46,180 nt of DNA from Myxococcales bacterium (GTDB taxonomy: Bacteria; Myxococcota_A; Polyangia; Polyangiales; Polyangiaceae), in NCBI GenBank assembly GCA_021847645.1, contig JAJZQG010000041.1, positions 1-46,180 on the forward strand, written 5' to 3'. Numbering within the stretch: the stretch's first letter is position 1; each line of letters begins with the position of its first letter. The translations under genes were made by a program, and so were the position numbers. The notes below the pieces were generated by a model. That model was not told the DNA's origin, made no database searches, and saw only the letters and a program-made list of their open reading frames with translations. Shown piece after piece: positions 9,901 to 17,831 of the stretch.

Positions 9901-10055
9901 GGCTTCGGTGGTTCCGAGCTGCCGCTGGCCGACGCCTCGGCGTCCGCTGGCCCCCGCGCGTCTTGGGCATCCTTCGCAGGCGATGTCGTCACGCCTTCCT
10001 CGTTTTCCCGCTCCGGCTCGCTGCCCTGCGTTGGTTCGTCGTTGTTGTCGGTCAT
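6993..10055 (-). CDS. GT39/ArnT-like membrane glycosyltransferase
   Basis: A polytopic membrane protein of 1020 residues resembling PMT/ArnT family transferases, which move a sugar from a polyprenyl-phosphate donor onto a lipid or protein outside the inner membrane. The first about 75 residues are hydrophilic and acidic. Four helices follow, and then the signature region with SLSDPWETHYGEVAREIL, where the Asp of the first outer loop is expected to be catalytic. Many further hydrophobic segments follow, plus large loops and a soluble C-terminal domain of about 150 residues. I chose the ATG at 10055 (MTDNNDE); the frame is open further upstream but Arg/Trp-rich and not protein-like. It is unusually long for the family. 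Acceptor unknown. Confidence 0.85.
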   Translation of the reverse strand: MTDNNDEPTQGSEPERENEEGVTTSPAKDAQDARGPADAEASASGSSEPPKPSGGASDSAGPRAQRAVHWLRGGIPMLLGGFVLFCICAADTHFRWSVPVGFVAALVSVWGLLDLLGTFDDPDERVASRIHLRELAPWLGAVVGTLVLTVAFLTTAVAGYTPLVANAILIPAWFLALVAAVYKLGEKLGVWAKDETGAPRRLYERHGFWVVAATTVLYLPMLGSYSLSDPWETHYGEVAREILSRDDWISTWWAQDGWFWSKPVLNFWIEALSMSLLGVHYQPDQMLSAVAQGRVPWPEWAIRMPTFILTVIAAYLIYRGVANVFGRRTGLLGALVLTTMPHWFLIGHQAQTDMPFVATMTASMGLLLLALHTDPSREAKVYEIDLGVARFRVSAYHLVLGAILMTILPQVLYLLSRNIELQIVKSPFGFRLHEDVFFSGSAGNCGGPGVAPLPGNQECVQTFPVPSNRGTQPWMEAVAWAAAAGLLLWDNRKERRLGSMYMLAAWFFAAVSTMGKGPAGFGLPMLCAGAYVFASGRWRKVLDFKIQSGLLIIAAVALPWYVAMYMRHGQGFTDRLLFHDMWKRAMVHVHDTNVGDDVSFRYYVWQLGYALFPWTGLVPAGLVWWLRRRQDARGGTGRGDVSIFLAMWFVFAFALFAAMLTKFHHYIFPAVPPTAMLTGIVLDRLMGERTLARKGSLASYLALVGVGAFLTIYGFFRLFPGTMMGFKPEAAAPRPGMPLLGVPVLIAGLLVIVAGIRLFGNNVRDDAEGESKKRDQRDDFEDLLLGASGVAAAIVVALVGFDLASHPSNSTPGQAILMQLFTYNYKRAWPDSLEFSGMLAAFALVAAGLMLLLVLRRYRSHIVALTVAMALLWAAWGVNIYLVKASPHWGQRETIMAYYKHRAGPEEPIVAYQMNWKGENFYTGNRIPAFVSTGAKFKEWVLQQRKAGVKTMYFVTEHGRSRGLENELGKNISSFEAITDRVLNNKFAIFRAQIAPPKPEAPAPTPEEEAPGEAETPLGL

Positions 10056-10221
10056 CTTCAAGCCCCGCTTCGGACAACGGAGATGGCGCCGCTGTCCATC
10101 GCGCTCATCACCACCACGGGTCGGCCGTGGCTGCGCAAGCTGGCGTGGTGTTAGCAAGACTCCGCCCCCGTGACCAGAGCGCGAAGACGCGGCCGACGCC
10201 CCCCGCGCCCTCGCCCCCGGA

Positions 10222-11073
10222 TCACACCTGCGCTGCCGCTGCCGCGATCGCTCGAAGACGCACGCCCAAAGCCATCGCGTCCGCCCACGCCAGCGTCGCC
10301 GGCGCCGACGGCATCTGCCCCGCCGGGCCCACCCACGTGCGCACGAACACACCGTCGGCTCCCGCAGCCACCGCCGCTTGCGCGACCGCCGCCACATACC
10401 GCGTGCGCTGCGCGATCGTGCTCGCATCCACCACGATCGGCAGGTGCGTCCGGATCTTCGCCCGCGCGATCGCCGCGATCTCCAGCGTGCGCGCGCCGTT
10501 GGGGTACTCGCCTCCGGCCTCCAGCAACACGACCGAGTTGCGCCCGTCGGCCAGCTCACGCTCCGCCGCCTCGATCCACACATTCGCTCCCCAGCTGGGC
10601 TCGCGCAACACGAACACCACGTCGGTCAACGCACCCGGCCGGCGTTCGAGCGGCAGACACGCCAGCGCGCCCAACGGCCGCGGCTCCACCGGCGCACGCA
10701 CCACCGCCGCGTCGAACGGACGCCCCGCCGCAATGTCGTGCGGCACGTCGGACACGTGCTCGATCCCGATCGGCTCGATCGCCAGCCAGGGCTTGCCGCC
10801 GCCGATGTTTCCCCAGCTCCCAGACACGACCGTGGGCGTGCGTCGAAACCTGCGCGACGCAAGGTAGAATGGATCCTCGATGCGAACCACGTCTTCGACG
10901 TAGGGCAGATCGCGCCACAGGTCGCGCCCGTGCGGCGGTACCTTGCCCAGCACCGCGATCAGGGTCCGCGAGGTCCCGTCGATCTGTTGTACTTGTTGGC
11001 CCGAATCGATCAGTGTGCGTTTCACCGCCTCGACGGCGTCGGGCGGTGCGTTCGTTTCCATGACGATGATCAT
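10222..11073 (-). CDS. DAHP-synthase-like protein, probably non-catalytic
   Basis: A 283-residue relative of 3-deoxy-7-phosphoheptulonate synthase of the AroF/AroG-Ib type. The N-terminal ferredoxin-like regulatory domain is recognisable (MIIVM start, DLPYVEDVVRI, LASRRF, then GGGKPWLAIEP). The C-terminal barrel strands are also recognisable (HLPIVVDAS, AAVAAGADGVFV). The expected catalytic signatures are not: GPC becomes IEPIG, the KRG block becomes LREPSWG, DPSH becomes DAST and the EVH motif is gone. The middle of the barrel, including the usual PRTSPYSFQG loop, is also missing. A regulatory or scaffold role is possible, or a decaying paralogue. ATG at 11073 begins the family-like MIIVM. 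It is divergent from the lipoprotein at 11156. Confidence 0.75.
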   Translation of the reverse strand: MIIVMETNAPPDAVEAVKRTLIDSGQQVQQIDGTSRTLIAVLGKVPPHGRDLWRDLPYVEDVVRIEDPFYLASRRFRRTPTVVSGSWGNIGGGKPWLAIEPIGIEHVSDVPHDIAAGRPFDAAVVRAPVEPRPLGALACLPLERRPGALTDVVFVLREPSWGANVWIEAAERELADGRNSVVLLEAGGEYPNGARTLEIAAIARAKIRTHLPIVVDASTIAQRTRYVAAVAQAAVAAGADGVFVRTWVGPAGQMPSAPATLAWADAMALGVRLRAIAAAAAQV

Positions 11074-11155
11074 CGCCCGGGCGAGCCTAGCAAAGCTTGC
11101 CTCGCGGAGTATCATCCTCGTTGTCGGCCAAGCAGATTCTCCGGCCCGGCCCCCC

Positions 11156-12952
11156 ATGCGCTGGCTCCTCCTCCTGCCCCCGTTGCTCCTCGCCGTCGGC
11201 GCCCTGGCCTGCGCCGCTCCCCCGCCGCCCCAGAGCCCACACCCCCTGCCGGCCGAGCCGACCCGAACCGCCGCCTCGTTCCCAACCGAGTTCCCTTCCC
11301 TGCCGAGGCCCGTTCCGGATCCCTCGCCCGCCTTGCTCCGCGACGCGCGCCTTGCCCTGTCCGCCTTCGCTAACCGCGCCCCTGCGTGGTCTCGCGACGG
11401 CCGCACGCTCCTGTTCCTGTCCAGCCGCGAGGGACACCCGGCTGCCTGGGCGTCGTCGTGGCTCGCGCTGGATTTGCCTCCAACCAGGCTCGATCCGGAC
11501 AACCTCGTCGCCGATGCCACCGCCTTCCTCCCCGACAACGCCTCGGCCCTCGTGCTCGCCCACCCGCTCGACCGCGACGCGGCCCTGCTGCTCCGCGCCT
11601 CCCTGTCGGGCGACCTCCCGCAACCCATCGCACGCCTCGGTGGACTGTTGCCCCGCGACCTGCGCGTCGCCTCCGGCGATCGCTCCACCGGCGCGCTTCT
11701 CGCCTGGGATCGCGCCGCTCGCAGCTCCACGCTGTTCGTCCTGCACCCGCTCGACGCTCCGCCCAGACGTGTCACGAACCTTTCGGGAGCCTGGATGCTG
11801 CTCGACGTGTCCCCGTCCGGCTCGCACGCGCTCGTCGCGCCCTCCCCGATGCCGTCGACCGTCACGGAAATCGATCTGTCCAACGGCTCCGCATCGGAGC
11901 TGCAAACACCCGCCAGCCTCCAGGTCGCCGACGCGGCCTACGGACCCGACCGCGAACAGCTCTGGATGGCGGGCACCGCATTCGGCCGAGGCTGTCTGGT
12001 GCGCGCCCGCCCGGCCCGTCGCGCCCCGGCCCCCTACTGCATCGACGGCAGCCTCGCCATTCGAACCGTTCGCCCTTCCTCCGACGCCTCGCGCTGGGCC
12101 CTCGCCGTCGACTGGCCCGACCGATCCGAAGTGCGCTTCATCGGCGGTGCTGCCCTCTCGCACGTCACCGTCGCTCGCTTGCCCCCAGGCACCGGTGATC
12201 TCGTGGGCTTCTCGCCTAGCGGCAAGGCCGCCACCGTCGCGTGGGAGACACCGTCCTCGCCGCCGGACATGTTCGAAATCGACGCCCAGCACGGCTCCGT
12301 GCGTCGCCTTCGAGCCGACGTTCGGCCGACACTGGCACTGTTCGACTCCATGGAGTCGCGCTCCGTGCAGCTGGAGTCGGCAGGTGAGCTCTCTCCCGTC
12401 GTCGTGCACGCCCCGGCCAGCGCCTGGATCGGGCGCACGCGAAATCATCCCGTGGTGGTGCTCATCCACACCGCTCCCGAACGACCAGCCTTGCACTGGG
12501 ACCCGCTCGTGCGGCTTCTTGTCGCACGTGGCTTCGTCGTGGTGCAACCCCTGGACGGCTTCGCCAGCCAAGAGCCGTCGACACGCACGGCTCCGGACGC
12601 GGCGCTTCTGCAGTCGTGGCTCGGCATGCAACCCTGGGCGGACGCTGCCCGCATGGGAGTGGTGCAGCTGTCCTCGAGCGAGCTCACCGCATTCGCCATG
12701 CACAGGAATGCGCCGGACGTGTGGGACGCGGCAGTGGAGCTGCGCACCGCGCCCTGGGAACCTTCGGACGATGACGTCGCCCCGGGCTCGACGGACGATG
12801 CGCGCGACGATCGTCGCGCGCATGGATCCGCCGAGCTGGAGGTCGGCGCCGATGCGCAAGACGGGTCGGTGAGCCCTGCCATGAAGCTCGCACGCATCGT
12901 GGCGTTCTTGGAGCATGGACTCGGTGTGCCCCCGGCGGGCCATGGATTCTGA
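11156..12952 (+). CDS. Degenerate S9 prolyl-oligopeptidase-like lipoprotein
   Basis: A 598-residue predicted lipoprotein: hydrophobic Leu-rich signal with an ALAC lipobox (Cys19), then a Pro-rich linker. Residues about 60-430 contain repeated blade-like units of the WD40/TolB type (for example PAWSRDGRTLLFLSS). A C-terminal alpha/beta-hydrolase-like part starts near HPVVVLIHTAPE. The nucleophile elbow expected as GxSxGG reads QLSSSEL, and I cannot place a catalytic Asp or His with confidence, so peptidase activity is doubtful. It may bind peptides or act in the envelope. The ATG at 11156 gives the signal peptide; the open frame upstream does not look like protein. Confidence 0.7.
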   Translation: MRWLLLLPPLLLAVGALACAAPPPPQSPHPLPAEPTRTAASFPTEFPSLPRPVPDPSPALLRDARLALSAFANRAPAWSRDGRTLLFLSSREGHPAAWASSWLALDLPPTRLDPDNLVADATAFLPDNASALVLAHPLDRDAALLLRASLSGDLPQPIARLGGLLPRDLRVASGDRSTGALLAWDRAARSSTLFVLHPLDAPPRRVTNLSGAWMLLDVSPSGSHALVAPSPMPSTVTEIDLSNGSASELQTPASLQVADAAYGPDREQLWMAGTAFGRGCLVRARPARRAPAPYCIDGSLAIRTVRPSSDASRWALAVDWPDRSEVRFIGGAALSHVTVARLPPGTGDLVGFSPSGKAATVAWETPSSPPDMFEIDAQHGSVRRLRADVRPTLALFDSMESRSVQLESAGELSPVVVHAPASAWIGRTRNHPVVVLIHTAPERPALHWDPLVRLLVARGFVVVQPLDGFASQEPSTRTAPDAALLQSWLGMQPWADAARMGVVQLSSSELTAFAMHRNAPDVWDAAVELRTAPWEPSDDDVAPGSTDDARDDRRAHGSAELEVGADAQDGSVSPAMKLARIVAFLEHGLGVPPAGHGF

Positions 12953-13078
12953 GGTTGCGCTGCCGCCCCGGTTGAGGCACGAAAGTTCGCTCACGATATC
13001 TTCGCGCAGCTCGCCTAGTCGTGCAGCCGACTTCGTGCAGCGCCTCGCTCTCGCACCTGTCCGCCTCCGAGCTTGACG

Positions 13079-14104
13079 ATGGCCGTGTCCCTGGTTCTTC
13101 GATCCGCGAACGCCTCAGCCGCCGAGGCTGCGCACGAGCCGCACGTCATCACCTACGACATGCCCCGCCTGGTCATCGGCCGCGGCGAGGGCTGCGATTT
13201 GCGCCTGCCCGACCTGTCCGTGAGCCATCGGCATGCCAGCATCCGCCAGCGGGGCACCGAGTACATCGTCATGGACGAGGGCAGCACCAACGGTACGTTC
13301 ATCGGCTCCGTTCGCCTGCCGCCGCAGTCCCCGCGCGTCTTGCGCAACGGCGAGCTCATCCGGTTGGGACGCGTGTGGCTGGAGGTTCGCGTCGAGTACT
13401 CCCCCGTCTCGGTGCAGACCGCGCAAGCCACCAAGGAGCTCGCACTGGCCCTCGTGTCCCAGGCGCTCGACGCCCAGGGCCGGGACGCCGGGCCGCGCCT
13501 GGTCGTGGTGGACGGCCCTGACGCGGGCAAGCAACTCGATCTGCGGGATGGCAACGAGCAGGTCGTGCTCGGACGCGGCCGCGACGTGAACCTCGAGCTG
13601 GACGTTGCCGAGGCGTCACGACGCCATGCAGGCGTGGTCCGGCATGGGGACCACGTGATGCTGCGCGACCTGGGCTCGCGCATCGGCACGAGCGCACGGG
13701 GCGAGATGGTCGCCACCGACAAGGACACGGTCCTGAGGCCCGGCGACGACTTTTCCATCGGACCGGACGTGATCCGCTTCGAATTCCAGGCCGTCGAAGC
13801 GCTGCGCGAGCTCGAACGTGCGGATGACGAGAAGATGGCCGCGTCGGAAACCGTTCCGCCCCCCATCCAGGGTTCTGCATCGCCGCCAGCCGAGCCCTCG
13901 CAACCTGCCGCCCCCTCGCATGCATGGTCGACGGCCCCAGAGGTGCAACCAGCCCAGCCGCGCCAACCGCCCGCGCCGCCCAAGCGTCGCGCCGCCCACC
14001 ACGACGGTGGCTGGGGCAAGACCGACGTGATCATCGTACTGCTCGCACTCGCCGTGCTCGGCATGAGCGCCGTGGGGCTCGTCTGGCTGTTCCGCGGCCT
14101 GTAG
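13079..14104 (+). CDS. Double-FHA-domain membrane protein
   Basis: A 341-residue signalling adaptor. FHA domains bind phosphothreonine peptides. FHA1 (about residues 30-105) has the full set: LVIGRGEGCD, SHRH and the GSTNGT loop. FHA2 (about 160-235) has VVLGRGRDVN and SRRH but reads GSRIGT where FHA1 has GSTNGT, so its phosphopeptide contact may be weaker. A Pro/Ala-rich linker follows, then one transmembrane helix near the C-terminus (about 317-338), making it a tail-anchored cytoplasmic sensor. Start: ATG at 13079; a TTG two codons upstream is the alternative. The crotonase gene begins 9 bp after the stop. Kinase partner not in the window. Confidence 0.88.
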   Translation: MAVSLVLRSANASAAEAAHEPHVITYDMPRLVIGRGEGCDLRLPDLSVSHRHASIRQRGTEYIVMDEGSTNGTFIGSVRLPPQSPRVLRNGELIRLGRVWLEVRVEYSPVSVQTAQATKELALALVSQALDAQGRDAGPRLVVVDGPDAGKQLDLRDGNEQVVLGRGRDVNLELDVAEASRRHAGVVRHGDHVMLRDLGSRIGTSARGEMVATDKDTVLRPGDDFSIGPDVIRFEFQAVEALRELERADDEKMAASETVPPPIQGSASPPAEPSQPAAPSHAWSTAPEVQPAQPRQPPAPPKRRAAHHDGGWGKTDVIIVLLALAVLGMSAVGLVWLFRGL

Positions 14105-14113
14105 GAGGCAATC

Positions 14114-14926
14114 ATGTCCGTATTCGAAATCGAACGCGACGGGGCTGTCGCCACGCTGTGGCTGGCAAACCCGGACCGCCGCAACGCCATGGGGCCTGCC
14201 TTCTTCCAGGAACTCCCCGAGCGCATGCTCGAGCTCGAGGAGGACCAGAACGTGCGCGCCGTCGTCGTCGCCGCCCAAGGCGACCACTTCTCCGCAGGCC
14301 TGGACCTCAAAAGCGAGATCGGCATGCAAATCCAATCGTCGCTCGCCGGCGGTCTTGCCGCCGAGCGCGAGAAGCTCTGGCACCTCATCCACCAGCTTCA
14401 GGACAGCATCACCAGCGTTGCCCGCTCCTCCAAACCCGTCATCGCCGCCCTCCACGGCGCCTGCATCGGCGGCGGCCTCGACCTCGCCGCAGCCTGCGAC
14501 ATCCGCTTCGCCGCCGCCAACACCGTCATCAGCCTCCGCGAAACTCGCATCGCCATCGTGGCCGACCTCGGCTCCCTGCAGCGGCTCGCGCCCATCATCG
14601 GCCAGGGTCACCTTCGCGAGATGGCCTTCACCGGTCGCGACGTGCCCGCCGGCGAAGCCGAACGCATGGGCCTGGTCAACGCGATGCTCGACGATCCCGC
14701 CGCGACCTTGGCCCACGCCCGCCAGGTGGCCGGCGCCATCGCGGCCAACAGTCCCCTGACCGTGCGCGGCGTCAAAGCCATCCTCGACGCTGCCCAGCAG
14801 GAAACCATCGGCCGGGGACTGGATCGCGTGGCGCTGTGGAACACGGCGTTTCTGCCAAGCGAGGACCTGATGGAGGCGGTCGGCGCCTTCCTCCAGAAAC
14901 GTCCGCCGGTCTTTCGGGGCCGATAG
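14114..14926 (+). CDS. Crotonase, dienoyl-CoA isomerase-like
   Basis: A 270-residue enoyl-CoA hydratase/isomerase family protein acting on acyl-CoA. The oxyanion-hole segments are FSAGLDL (59-65) and GACIGGG (115-121). The acidic residues match those of delta3,5-delta2,4-dienoyl-CoA isomerase rather than a classical hydratase: Asp123 in GGGLDL, Glu143 in RETRIA and Asp151 in VADLGSLQRL, with the same spacing as in the rat enzyme. It would isomerise double bonds during unsaturated fatty acid beta-oxidation. A GGAGG Shine-Dalgarno overlaps the stop of the preceding FHA gene. No other beta-oxidation genes are nearby. Confidence 0.9.
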   Translation: MSVFEIERDGAVATLWLANPDRRNAMGPAFFQELPERMLELEEDQNVRAVVVAAQGDHFSAGLDLKSEIGMQIQSSLAGGLAAEREKLWHLIHQLQDSITSVARSSKPVIAALHGACIGGGLDLAAACDIRFAAANTVISLRETRIAIVADLGSLQRLAPIIGQGHLREMAFTGRDVPAGEAERMGLVNAMLDDPAATLAHARQVAGAIAANSPLTVRGVKAILDAAQQETIGRGLDRVALWNTAFLPSEDLMEAVGAFLQKRPPVFRGR

Positions 14927-14943
14927 CCCTCGCTCGACGAGTC

Positions 14944-14976
14944 GGGCGGTGCGGCGTGGCTGCTCGCCCATTTTTT
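14944..14976 (+). terminator. Putative intrinsic terminator after crotonase gene
   Basis: GGGCG at 14944-14948 pairs with CGCCC at 14965-14969. The loop is 16 nt, and ATTTTTT follows directly at 14970-14976. It sits 18 bp after the crotonase stop and about 40 bp before the next gene. The stem is short but GC-only and the T-tract is clear. Confidence 0.5.
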
Positions 14977-15015
14977 GACGTGGGAGGCCACTGTGGGGTA
15001 GGCAGGTGTAGGACA

Positions 15016-16896
15016 ATGCCTCCACGGGTCGTACACAGCCTTGCCGCCTTCGCCACTGCGCTCCTGACGATCTTGGTCTCGAACAACGCCTTCGCCTGGG
15101 TCGAGACCACCGTCCTCGCCGCGGAGTCTCGCGTCGAGCTTCACCGTGACGCCAGCGCGCATATCCAGCACAAGGTGACCTTCCGCGTCCAGGGCGGCCC
15201 CCTGCGCAGCCTCGACCTGTCCGTCTCCGACCGCCAGATCGCCGTATCCGGCGACGCCAGCCTCGCCCCGGCCGCGGATTCGATGACACCCCAGATGCCC
15301 GTGCCGGTCACCGTCGAGCAGCAGCCGGACGGCGACGTGCGTGTCGATATCGACGAGAAGCGCGGGGTGCATCGGGGAGTCTACACCCTGGTGTTCGGCT
15401 ACGACGTGGACCTGCTGCAGGCTGGCGGAATCACGCGCGACGGTTCGATGCTGAGCGTGACCTGGATGGGCCCCAAGTGGCCGGACGGCATCGACAACGT
15501 CAAGTGCGTCATCGCGGTGCCGGCGTCGCCGACAGCGCCTCGTTCTGCCTACGATCCGCACGGCCCGGAGGCCGGCTCCGAGATGGGCGCCGGCCCGGTC
15601 GGCTCGTACCTGACGACCATCACGCGCTTGCCCGAGTTCGACGAGGTCGCGCTCATCCGGCCGCACGTCGCCCGGGACGAAGTCGTGCCCTGGTCGGTGC
15701 GCATCGATCCTTCGGCGGTCGGCGATGTGAACGACCCGCGCCTGCGCGCACCGGTGTCCACGTCGAGCGCCGTTGCTCTGCCGCCCCGGCATCGGGCCGT
15801 GCTGCTCGGCTTGGCCGCCCTCGTCGCCATCGCGTTCTCGATCGTGCTCGCGCTCAAACACCGGCAGGTGTCGGCGGCCAGCAGCGCGCGCGGCGTGGCG
15901 CCCCGGCCGCTGGTGCCCTTCGGAATCGCCGCCCGCGTCGCGCTGGCCGGACCGCTGCTCGGCGCCGGGCTCGCCGCGCAAGCCTGGCTCACCGACCCCA
16001 ACCCTGGGTCCATCGCGGTTCTCGCCGTCGTCGCGCTCACCGTCTACCTCGCGCCCAGCGCCAGACACACGCCCCGCGGCCCTGGGCGGTGGCTTCCCCT
16101 GACCGACGCCGACGCGTTCCGGGTGGAGAAAGGGAAGGATCCCGCCTGGCTCGACGTCAGCACGACGAGCGGCAAGGTGGTCTGGGCCCTGGTGACGCTC
16201 GCCTATGGCGGCGCGGTCGCCGCGATCGGCACCGTGTCGTTCTACCATGCGCACGTGGCAGCGCTCGACTACGTGGTCATCGCGGCGCTGTTCTGGACCG
16301 GGCGAAAGACCCAACTCCCGGCCGACCCTGTCCGATCGGCTGCACCCATCCTGCGCCAGATCGCCTCGCAGTTGCGCAAGTCCAAGGCCATGGAAGACAC
16401 GCGCATCCGGGCCATCGGACGCCTTCCCACCGGGGCAGCTTCGCCCGACGAGCTGCGGCTCTCGATCAGGCCCCGGCACAGCCTGCGCGGATTGCAGGCG
16501 ATCGAGCTCGGAATCGCCTGGGCGCACGGCGCCGGCGGTTCCACTCCGTTGTTCCAGGCCCTGGTCCGCGTGGTGGAGGACTCGGCCTGCCACGACGCGC
16601 TCACGCCGCGGGTGCCCGCCGCACGGTGGCTTCGCGGCCGCGAATCGTATGAGCGCGTGCTGTCCGTCGCGCCGCCGCTTCCCACCCTCGAGCACGCGAT
16701 TCGCCTGCTCGAGGCCCTGTCGAACGCAACGTGCGAACAGGCGCCCGCACCCAGCCAGGCCACCGTGCGACGCCGCGCGCCGAAGCCGCGTCAGCCGCGA
16801 GCGTCGGCCCCCAGCAATGCGCGAAAGCTCTGCGGGACCTCGTCGCGCACCTCGAACGCGGGCACCGACGCACTTCCTCTCCACACCACGTGGTAG
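15016..16896 (+). CDS. Membrane protein with N-terminal extracellular domain, function unknown
   Basis: A 626-residue protein I cannot place firmly. It has a signal peptide (cleavage likely after NAFA, about residue 27) and a beta-rich extracytoplasmic domain of about 220 residues. Hydrophobic helices follow at roughly 257-278, 300-325 and 330-345, then two more near 380-430. A soluble C-terminal region ends in a basic tail. The layout resembles DUF2207-type membrane proteins, but that is only an impression. The last 106 bp overlap the 3' end of the convergent rluA-type gene, so the final 35 residues are encoded antisense to it. An intrinsic terminator lies just upstream. Confidence 0.75.
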   Translation: MPPRVVHSLAAFATALLTILVSNNAFAWVETTVLAAESRVELHRDASAHIQHKVTFRVQGGPLRSLDLSVSDRQIAVSGDASLAPAADSMTPQMPVPVTVEQQPDGDVRVDIDEKRGVHRGVYTLVFGYDVDLLQAGGITRDGSMLSVTWMGPKWPDGIDNVKCVIAVPASPTAPRSAYDPHGPEAGSEMGAGPVGSYLTTITRLPEFDEVALIRPHVARDEVVPWSVRIDPSAVGDVNDPRLRAPVSTSSAVALPPRHRAVLLGLAALVAIAFSIVLALKHRQVSAASSARGVAPRPLVPFGIAARVALAGPLLGAGLAAQAWLTDPNPGSIAVLAVVALTVYLAPSARHTPRGPGRWLPLTDADAFRVEKGKDPAWLDVSTTSGKVVWALVTLAYGGAVAAIGTVSFYHAHVAALDYVVIAALFWTGRKTQLPADPVRSAAPILRQIASQLRKSKAMEDTRIRAIGRLPTGAASPDELRLSIRPRHSLRGLQAIELGIAWAHGAGGSTPLFQALVRVVEDSACHDALTPRVPAARWLRGRESYERVLSVAPPLPTLEHAIRLLEALSNATCEQAPAPSQATVRRRAPKPRQPRASAPSNARKLCGTSSRTSNAGTDALPLHTTW

Positions 16897-17750
16897 GCGT
16901 GGAGCGCGTGGCGCGAGAGCCTCGCGCTCTCTCCCCCGTACAGCGCGTCGCCCAGCAAGGGATGACCGATTGCCGCCATGTGAGCGCGGATCTGGTGACG
17001 CGCCGCCTTCGGCGCCGTGGCCTCGACCAGGGCCACACCCTGCGCCCTCTCGAGCACGCGGTAGGACGTGGACGCAGGACGCGGCGAGTAGCGCGCCTGA
17101 TCGCGCGGGTGCACGCAAGCCAGAACGCGGCGCGTGTCCTTGGGGTGCGGGCAAAGGGGGATCTCGACGACCCCGCTATCCGCCAGGTCGGTGTCGTCGC
17201 ACAGCAGCAGGTAGCCCTTGTGGATCTGCTCCGCGCGCAGCGCGCTCACCAGCTCCTCGAAGGCCTCGGCGGTGCGCGCAGCAATGAGCAGGCCGGAGGT
17301 GTCCGTGTCGAGCCGGTGCACGATCCCGGGCTCCCTGCGCGAGTGGCCGAACGCGCGCATCTCCGGGTACCGCGCAACCAGCGCGTTGACCAGCGTACCG
17401 ATCTCGCCCCCGCGAAGAGGCGCGGTCGGCATCCCGGCCGGCTTGCACACCACCACCACATCCTCGCGCTCGAGTCGCACGTCGAGCTCGAGCCCCGGTT
17501 GTGCGACCGCCGCATCGTCCAGCGGGACATCGCTCGCGACCGTGATCACGCTGCCCGCGCGAGCCTGGTCCCCCTTTCGCGCAACGCGCCCGTCCACACG
17601 CACAGCGCCGTGCTCGAAGAGCGCCCGCGCGCCCGACCGTCCCAGCCGGCTCTCGAAAGCCGACACCACCACCTTGTCCAGACGCTTGCCAGCATCCGCT
17701 TCTTGCACTTCGATTCGCAGGGTCGATACGTTCAACGCTTCGTCGCTCAT
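16791..17750 (-). CDS. RluA-family pseudouridine synthase
   Basis: A 319-residue RNA pseudouridine synthase of the RluA family, converting specific uridines in rRNA or tRNA. An N-terminal S4 RNA-binding domain (about residues 15-75, with RLDKVV) precedes the catalytic domain. That domain carries the signature HRLDTDTSG at 145-153, in which Asp148 is the nucleophile, and RHQIRAH further on. It is most like RluD/RluC-type enzymes, but the target cannot be named from sequence. ATG at 17750 begins just before the S4 domain; the frame runs further upstream but is not protein-like. Its 3' end overlaps the convergent membrane-protein gene by 106 bp. Confidence 0.93.
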   Translation of the reverse strand: MSDEALNVSTLRIEVQEADAGKRLDKVVVSAFESRLGRSGARALFEHGAVRVDGRVARKGDQARAGSVITVASDVPLDDAAVAQPGLELDVRLEREDVVVVCKPAGMPTAPLRGGEIGTLVNALVARYPEMRAFGHSRREPGIVHRLDTDTSGLLIAARTAEAFEELVSALRAEQIHKGYLLLCDDTDLADSGVVEIPLCPHPKDTRRVLACVHPRDQARYSPRPASTSYRVLERAQGVALVEATAPKAARHQIRAHMAAIGHPLLGDALYGGESARLSRHALHAYHVVWRGSASVPAFEVRDEVPQSFRALLGADARG

Positions 17751-17831
17751 TGCGGGTCCTGGCCGCCGCTGCCGTTCGGGCGGACCGCGCTCCCATAGCA
17801 CGGGCGCCTCGGCCAGGCTCGGGAGGTCGCC

